Shown here: positions 57,300 to 64,000 of the stretch, one piece after another
Position numbering within the stretch: the stretch's first letter is position 1
Layout: every line of letters begins with the position of its first letter
Origin: Haliotis asinina
Taxonomy: Eukaryota; Mollusca; Gastropoda; Lepetellida; Haliotidae
Assembly (NCBI RefSeq): GCF_037392515.1
Contig: NC_090280.1
Span: 17,982,001-18,046,000 of the forward strand
Length of the DNA: 64,000 bases
Direction: 5' to 3'
Made by a program: the position numbers and the translations under genes
Notes under the pieces: model-generated
What the model saw: the letters and a program-made list of their open reading frames with translations, nothing else
Database searches by the model: none
What the model was told of the DNA's origin: nothing

Positions 57300-57450
57300 T
57301 TTTCCCACAGTCTTCAGCAACAGTCCAGTAATATCACGGCGGGGAAAACGAGTAATGGGCTTTACACATTGTACCAATGTGAGAAATCGAACCCGTGTCT
57401 GGCGTTACAAGCGAACGCTTTAACCTCTAAACTACCCCATCACTCCGCTT
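57300..57450 (-). repeat. SINE-B copy
   Basis: CAGTAATATCACGGCGGGGA, AATGGGCTTTACACATTGTA, GAGAAATCGAACCCGTGTC and AACGCTTTAACCTCTAAACT. Confidence 0.75.
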
Positions 57451-57639
57451 TAGAGCACTGGGTAATCTTTTCAGTCAAAACTGCTTGTTCATCACACAAA
57501 ACCTCACGCATTGTTATTTATATTCGCCCACAGCAATGCTCAAGCTTCAAGCTGCGGTCATCATTAATACATTCGCCTCTCTCCGTCACTGGTTAGGCCT
57601 TTAATGCGTGTAGGTGTATAATTTTTCAATTATACAAGT

Positions 57640-57830
57640 ATTAGAGTGAGCGAGACGAAGAGCACAGCGCGAGTTTTCTTTTACGCTGCTTTTGCCAATA
57701 TTAGGGCATTTTAACGGTGGGGACACCAGAAATGGGATCCACACATTGTACCGATGTGGGGAATCCAACTTTGGTGTTCGGCGTGACGAGCCAACGCCTC
57801 GAACACATGACTACACTACTTTACCCCACA
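57640..57830 (-). repeat. SINE-B copy, degraded
   Basis: GAGTGAGCGAGACG, TTTTACGCTGCTTTTGCC, CCACACATTGTACCGATGTG and TTCGGCGTGACGAGCCAACG. Confidence 0.7.
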
Positions 57831-57904
57831 ACATGTACTTGTATTAGATGTGTAATTTTTCAGTGTTTCCTTTAATGGACTATCTGCTCCTCAGTAACCC
57901 GTGC

Positions 57905-58015
57905 CAGACTGACTGACGTGGCTGATATATGGCATCGTGTCGACCGATGCTAACTAATGACGTCAATCACTGAATTATCTGGCCCAGGCTCGTTCATTTA
58001 CAGACCGCGGTAGTA
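57905..58015 (+). repeat. SINE-A fragment
   Basis: CACTGAATTATCTGGCCCAG and GCTCGTTCATTTACAGACCG, after a degraded head. Confidence 0.5.
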
Positions 58016-58054
58016 CTTCTTGACAATTACTGTGAGTAGCCGGAAACAAATAGT

Positions 58055-58215
58055 AGGTTTAGTTGGGTTTTAAGCCGCTTTTAGGAATATTCAAGCAATG
58101 TCACCTCGGTAAACACCAGGAATCGGCGTCACGCAATGTACCCCTGTGGGGACTCGAACTTGGGTCTTCAGCGTGACGAGCGAATACTTTACCTACTGGG
58201 CAACCCTATCGCCCC
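58055..58215 (-). repeat. SINE-B copy
   Basis: GGTTTTAAGCCGCTTTTAGG, GGCGTCACGCAATGTACCCC and TTCAGCGTGACGAGCGAATA. Confidence 0.75.
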
Positions 58216-58237
58216 TGCATCCAGTAGATCCAAAGAA

Positions 58238-58405
58238 GTGAGTGAGTAAGTTTAACGCTTCATTTAGCAACATCCTAGCAATATCACGACGTTGGAAAAT
58301 CAGAAACGGGCTTCACACATTGCGCAAATTTTGAGAAATGGAATCCGGATCATCGGCGTGACGAGCGAACGCTTTCATAGGTAGGCTACCCACCGCACCC
58401 GTAAA
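58238..58405 (-). repeat. SINE-B copy
   Basis: GTGAGTGAGTAAGTTTAACG, AATATCACGACGTTGG and ATCATCGGCGTGACGAGCGA. Five SINE pieces lie head to tail between 57.3 and 58.4 kb. Confidence 0.75.
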
Positions 58406-61400
58406 CCGATAAACAAACACTATATAAAAAACAACAACAGAGGCAAACTGCAAGCGATGTAGCTTGTTTACTGCCAGACAGGTGACACTACAGACTCAGG
58501 ATAGGAAACCATGGTCTATGGGAGGTAACCCATGGTCAAAGGGAGATAACCTCGCAGACAGATGCTTCAGGTAAGATGGCGGGGCCTGGCATAAGGCAAT
58601 GAACTCAGTAAATATAAAATTTATATCTTAAAATGATGGCTATTAAAATGTACAGTGAGTGAGTGAGTTAAAAGTTACGTTATAAACATAATGATTCATA
58701 AAAGAAGGCTAACCATTCAGATCATCTGTGTCTAAAAGTGTTGAACAAGATAAAAATTCAAACAACGTCTATTGTAAAATGATTAAAACCCAGAAAGTAA
58801 AGAGTCAGAATTAGAATACCCAGTAGTTCATGTTTCCCCTTATTATTTCTAAATCACAATTTTAGTTTCTCAACATAATTAGTTGTCAACTAAAAACCTT
58901 CTTCTAAATGTGTACTTGGTCAAATTTCTTTTCACTAATTAACAGCTTGTTTGGAATGATGTCAAATTCATTCCACATTACTCAAGATTCTTGAAACAAG
59001 ATGCTGCCATTTCAATGAACCCCCTACTCCCAAAAGAAAGCCAATTTAAAATGTACATGTAATCCAGTGTGAAGAGAATATACACATGAAGTTATATCTC
59101 AAATTTTAAAGGTAATTGTGACATGGTGGCAGCGTACAACCATCATCACTTTAACCTGTACAATTTTTTTTTTTATCTCTGGTAATTTACTGAGAATGAC
59201 TCAAAATATAACCTTCCTAATGGAAATTGTCAAAACCTCATTAAACATGTCCCCATCGACTTAAAGTGGCTGCTCAATATTAGGCGGAGACAAATAATTT
59301 TCAAATAGTTTGCCTTAACATCTGCCTATATGGGTGATATGACTGATATTACATGACTAGGTGTATTCCACCTAGTACATTCAAGTACATACATACATTG
59401 AAATCTGATTATTGACTTCCTGAAAATATAAATGCCAGTTTCCTTTGGCTGTTTTTTCCATATAGCACTTGGCATATTTGGATATGACATACTTTAACAG
59501 ATATTCAAAGTTACTTTAATAATTTCAACATTGCACTGCCATTTACAAGACTAAACTCTTTACCTTTGTCAAAAGGGCTTCAGTAAACAAAACATAAATT
59601 GACAGAATTGTGGAATTATATTTTGGACGTATGGCTATATGCATACTTTAATGAAATTTTCTTTCACTTGAAAGACATGAGCCCAAAATAAGACCTGAAT
59701 ATCAGGACATATTACTGAGGTGTCATATTTGGAACATAAATCTAACTTGATGTATCAGCCAGTCTGTTGCTTTGATTCTATGACACTTTTATCAAAATCT
59801 ACATCAAACTGAAACAGGTGGAGTAGATATTCTTGAGTAAGACACACATGCTCTAGGAAAGACCTCGGACTCCGTAAATCTGGAAATTTTAAGACATTGC
59901 AAAGACATAGCTTTCATTAAGAAACTGGAGAGACAGATATATGCCCTTTGTATATGCAAGACTCCAATTTATGGTGTGTTTTATCCAAGGATATTCTCCT
60001 CTAACTTTATCGTCATTTTAAGTCTGAGGTTAACAATTACCATGGCAACAAGAAAACATTGAACACGTCAGTATTCTTTGCTACTGTGGCTGTGGGAAGG
60101 AAAGAAATATGCCATAGATAGGAGTCTACCATACACTAGGAGTACAAAGAATTGCATTACTTGGGACTAAAATGTAAACCATTCACAATTCCACGCTTAC
60201 AAAATAGTAAACTGATCATATTAGAATGACAAAAGAATATAACTTACATGCCAAATTAAGTAATTTTAACTGAAAATAATTCTTGAATGCTTTATTGTAT
60301 GTTTCTGTTAAAAATGAACATAAAACAAGACCTTTTTGTCCAAATGTATGAGCGCATTTTCATTATGTGGCAGACCAAACAACCAAGGCATGTGAGAAAA
60401 TACGATCACAAATGGTCAAATTTCGATTTCATCAGATTATATGCCTTGGGGTAGTCCACTTGACACAACCTAACAGGTCACCCTAGCCAAGCCCCATTCG
60501 AGAGAAAAAATTCTGTCATCAAATTTTAAAGTCGCTCCCCCCAATTGGTGTGAGAAAGGACAGATTGGGGTCACAGGTCAAGGACAGATTGTGGTCACAG
60601 GTCAAGGACAGATTGGGGGCGAAGGTGAAGCTACATGTAGCAGCAACTAGGTCACATGACGTGCCAGGTGTGGTACAATCCATACAAGTCTCGGACTGAG
60701 CAAAGACACTGGTAAACTTGATAGCTGTGCAGTTTAATGACTCTTGAGAGTTGTATTTATGTTTGAGAGTTATGATGATGTTCTGGCTATGGCCATCTTG
60801 ATAATAATTTGATGTTGTTTCTCCTTGATGCAAATACCTGACATTAACATACCCTGTAATTTATTTAAAACACACTTCAACAAGTTACAAAACTCTTTCA
60901 CTGAACCATCAATGACTATCAGAGCAAGGCTTACAGAGCCTTAACAGAAAGGGCAGCAATCAAGGGAAACAACTCCAAATGAACAGTTTCCTTCCTTGGG
61001 AGTACATCTTGATCAAACTCAGGGATGGTCTTAATTTTGAAATTCATATTTGCTCCATTTCTCTTTTAACATCATACTTTCATCTTCACAAATATAAAAA
61101 AAGTACCAAATACACAGTAGAACAAATGGATAGAGTAACATGTATGGATGTATTCATCCTGTCCAAGCTTGTGATGGCGTCCGCCCCTGGTCTTGGCGTA
61201 ACGCGACAATGTTTATGCAAGTATGCGTGCTGATGGTCATGTTTCTCTGTCAACGATGTTGCATGACCTTGACCTGCTGCAGAGTGGCTGTGTATGAGGC
61301 TACGTTCCTAGCTACGACATTGGGAGACTATGTACAAGTACTAGGTAGACATCTTTAATCTCCGCATCACCCGAAATATTCAGCTCCAAGCTTGCAATCA

Positions 61401-62580
61401 ATGACCAGTATGATATAACTTAAGACAGACAACTAATGTTGCAAGAAACAATTATTGCAAGAAACAACTGATTAATGAAATATTTTATGTTCATATTTAG
61501 TGAATGCTATAAAAATGTTATGCCAGGTTGAACTATGATGCTGACTGTTGCAAAGATATATCCCGTTTCATAGCCTTGAAGTGGGACAGAAGTGTCTGAA
61601 CTCGTACTTCACAGATGCATCACATTCTTTACATTTACAGAAAATGAGATATTAAGGTGAATTTTAAGATTTATTCTCAAAAGGCAAGGAATGATCTCTG
61701 ATTTTGGGATTTCAAAATCACAAATTGGATTATTAAAAACTTTCTGGGAAAAACAGAATCATGGCAAACTCAGACGAATCCTTGACAACAGAGACAGATG
61801 GATAAGTTAGAAAGATTTCACATCAAGCTTGGAACTGACTGCTTCATGGGAGCGCAGATCATCACAGTGATGTCTGCCTACAGCAATATATTGTTTGTCT
61901 GGCACCTACTTGGGCCCAACCTTTCAATCTTAAATAATAAATAGTCACATAATAGCATACTTCAGAACCAATTTACACATTCTGTTTGTATCAAGCATTA
62001 TATACAAGCAGTCGAATGCTGGTCTTTCAAGATCGGGCATCTGAGACCGACTGGCATTCTTCAAACCCACACTTGCTGTCAAGAGCCTTTGTCTTCCTTG
62101 GAAGATAGGTTGCCCCGTTTCTTATATACACTATATACAATTATATTGGAGGAACCGAACCCAGTGGTGACTAGCTTATTTACGCTGTTCGGGACAAGTC
62201 GCAATCTGAAGGGTAAGTATGTGGGTAGAGCTTTAGCAGTCATTATCCTGCCCACACAAGAATATATACAATGAAAGTGTGTCCAGTTTATAAATGAATC
62301 AGTTGATTTGGCATTGGTCCGACATGTTTCTGCATGTCGGGAAAACGTTTGTTTTCATTCATAGCCTTTCTCCGACTGTGGTGAATGTCTTGTCGTAGGG
62401 ATTCACCACTGGATAACACCACACTTGGAAAGCCTGATGCTGATCTGCGGAAACAATTCTACAAAATTTTGGCTGACACGTTTGTTGCATATGGGCACAC
62501 TAAATGTCAGTATTGCCCGTCTTGGTGCTTGTTGGTAATGTAAGGGGTTTTCTAACAGTGTCACAGGATCTCTTTCTTGT
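58406..62580. other. Long AT-rich non-coding stretch
   Basis: No ORF with a recognisable domain on either strand. A LINE/SINE tail (GTGAGTGAGTGAGTTAAAAG) lies at about 58656. A short tandem repeat of ~24 bp (GACAGATTGGGGTCACAGGT-CAAG) lies at 60556-60620. It may include the 3' UTR of the minus-strand gene at the right edge, but I cannot place its end. Confidence 0.4.
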
Positions 62581-62584
62581 TCAA

Positions 62585-63345
62585 GGCTAGCACAAGCCTG
62601 ATCCGTCTGCTGGAGTCAGTGGTTGGATATCCAGTCAAGCCTGATCTGTCTGCTGGAGTCAGTGGTTGGATATCCAGTCAAGCCTGATCCATCTGCTGGA
62701 GTCAGTGGTCGGATATCCAGTCAAGTCTGATCTGTCTGTTGGAGTCTATGGTCATACATCCAGTCAAGCTTGATCTGATGTTGGAGTTCCTGGTCAGATA
62801 GCCAGTTAAGTGTTATCTGTCTGTTGGAGTCCATGGTTGGATATCAAGTCAAGTCTGACCTGTCTGTTGGAGTCCATTGTTGGATATCAATTTGAGCCTG
62901 ATCTGTCTTTTGTACAGCCCACGGTTGGATATCCAGTTAAGCCTGATCTGTTTGTTCATGTCCGTGGTCGGATATCCAATCCAGCCTAATCTGTCTGTTG
63001 AGCCCACGGTCGGATATCCAGTCTAGCCTGATCTGTCTGCTGGAGTCAGTGGTTGGATATCCAGTCCAGCCTGATTTGTCTAATGGAGTCAGTAGTTATA
63101 TATCAAGTCATGCCTGATCTTTTTGTTTGTGTCCGTGGTCGGATATCCAATCAAGCCTGATCTGTCTGCTGGAGTCAGTGGTCTGATATCTGTCAAGCCT
63201 GATTTGTCTAATGGAGTAATTGGTTGGATATCCAGTCAAGCCTGATCTGTTTGTTCGTGTCTGTGGTCAAATATCCAATCAAGCCTAATCTGTCTGTTGA
63301 GTCCATGTCGGATATCCTGTCAAGCCTGATCTGTCTATTGGCACA
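62585..63345. repeat. 43-bp tandem repeat, about 17 copies
   Basis: Unit CAAGCCTGATCTGTCTGCTG-GAGTCAGTGGTTGGATATCCAGT, degenerate with indels. It lies just downstream of the minus-strand stop at 63684 and would be in that gene's 3' UTR or flank. Confidence 0.9.
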
Positions 63346-63683
63346 GAGGCACAAGCTTGTCAGGGAGTCTTTTACTCCCTTGTTATCAGAACCAGAACAG
63401 CACTGTTCTAGAAATTCCTGTGTTGCCATCAAGACCTATACAGCTCTTGTTCACTGCATCAGTCCACAGTCCTGGTTTATCGCATCAGTCCACAGCACTC
63501 TGTATATAAATCCAAGACATAAGGGAGCCCTGTCACTCAATGTAGGAGTTTTTGCAACAGCAAGATTCTCTATCCCTGCACCACCACTCATGGAGCCCGC
63601 TGTGAGTCACGATCCCAGAGAGGAGTGAACGCCACTCCTACAGATGGCACACTATACAAACACACCTAGTTCCTAGCCCGCCG

Positions 63684-64000
63684 TTAATGGCTAGCCACAG
63701 GGCTCTGTTGAACGCACACCCCAACCATAGGTGACTCTTCCCCCCTCTCCCCGGCACCTCCAGTCCGATTGTGCTGACCTGTTGGGTCATGACTGGTCAG
63801 TGATGTTGGAGCAGCTGTGGATGTTAAAGCATATGGGAAGGCTGAGGGAGGCCATCCTGCTTGTTGACCGAACTGTCCATACTGTCCTGGGGATGATGGG
63901 TACCCGGCCAGCTGCATGTTTACAGAGCCAAGCTGGGTGGCTTCTAGGCTGTTTCCGCTTGGATGATGATGAAGTGTGTGTACATTGCCGAGTTCACCTG
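63684..64000 (-). CDS. C-terminal exon of an unidentified gene (partial)
   Basis: Open from the window edge to TAA at 63684-63686, about 104 codons. It reads GELGNVHTLHHHPSGNSLEA, then MQLAGYPSSPGQYGQFGQQ and GWPPSAFPYALTSTAAPT. The His/Pro/Gly/Gln/Ser-rich, low-complexity composition is common in C-terminal activation regions of transcription factors and RNA-binding proteins. A potential splice donor (CCAACAG|GTCAGC, near 63780) could end the exon at SHDPTG, making the rest intron. I do not recognise the gene. Confidence 0.45.
   Translation of the reverse strand, partial: GELGNVHTLHHHPSGNSLEATQLGSVNMQLAGYPSSPGQYGQFGQQAGWPPSAFPYALTSTAAPTSLTSHDPTGQHNRTGGAGERGEESPMVGVCVQQSPVASH

Noticed and set aside
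60519-60833. 104-codon minus ORF with a repeated NLSLTCD segment
   Set aside because: Its repeat is a short DNA tandem repeat (24 bp) and the rest lacks any recognisable domain or splice context.
63224-63628. 134-codon plus ORF
   Set aside because: Begins in the 43-bp tandem array and lies antisense to the probable 3' flank of the minus-strand gene.

Overview
ORGANISM. The window is animal nuclear DNA, most likely from a marine gastropod of the abalone/vetigastropod type. I infer this from remembered repeat families: two tRNA-headed SINEs that share the tail 'GCTGGAATATTGCT..CGGCGTAAAAC' and end in CACTCACT/GAGTGAGT runs are abundant in such genomes, and are scattered here with Tc1-type transposons, I-superfamily LINEs and short inverted-repeat elements. 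The DNA is AT-rich and dominated by introns and intergenic repeats. There are no operons, CRISPR arrays or rRNA genes.

LAYOUT. (1) 226-5705 is the large last exon of a secreted-type Gly/Asp/Tyr/Asn-rich repeat protein, built on 9-, 19- and 28-residue repeats. (2) 6.6-46.5 kb holds four minus-strand sulfotransferase-like genes (coding exons 7912-9219, 14249-15562, 20952-22259, 37271-38578). A fifth copy lies on the plus strand (53309-54616), so the array ends with an inverted member. All five have an intact coding exon of 435-437 codons preceded by the same splice acceptor. A conserved non-coding block ending in a GTGAGTGA splice donor lies 2.2-3.8 kb upstream of each, so I model each gene as a 5'-UTR exon, one intron and a single coding exon. 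(3) Genes 3 and 4 sit in a ~10 kb direct tandem duplication (about 20.34-36.64 kb and 36.65-46.55 kb); the first copy is lengthened by a ~5.9 kb LINE insertion (29332-35228). (4) 46.6-53.2 kb is a patchwork of short inverted-repeat elements, SINEs, a decayed LINE and a 1.29 kb terminal-inverted-repeat element carrying half a THAP domain. (5) 54.6-63.6 kb has no convincing host coding sequence, only SINEs, a transposase relic and a 43-bp tandem array. (6) The right edge (63684-64000, minus) looks like the last coding exon of a gene that continues outside the window.

TANDEM ARRAYS. Large minisatellites lie in or near the gene introns: a 27-bp unit (16.13-18.64 kb, intron of gene 2), a 24-bp unit (19.55-20.33 kb), a 20-bp unit (10.28-10.44 kb), a 43-bp unit (62.6-63.35 kb) and a ~200-bp (CA)n tract found in only one copy of the duplication.

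HOW IT FITS. The main biology is a recently expanded, actively recombining family of putative Golgi sulfotransferases next to a gene for an extracellular Gly-rich structural protein. Gene 4 is a clear mosaic, with ends like gene 3 and a middle like gene 5, which points to gene conversion. Whether the repeat protein and the enzymes act together, for example in a sulfated extracellular matrix, is speculation from proximity. Statements about families come from memory and reading; no database search was run.
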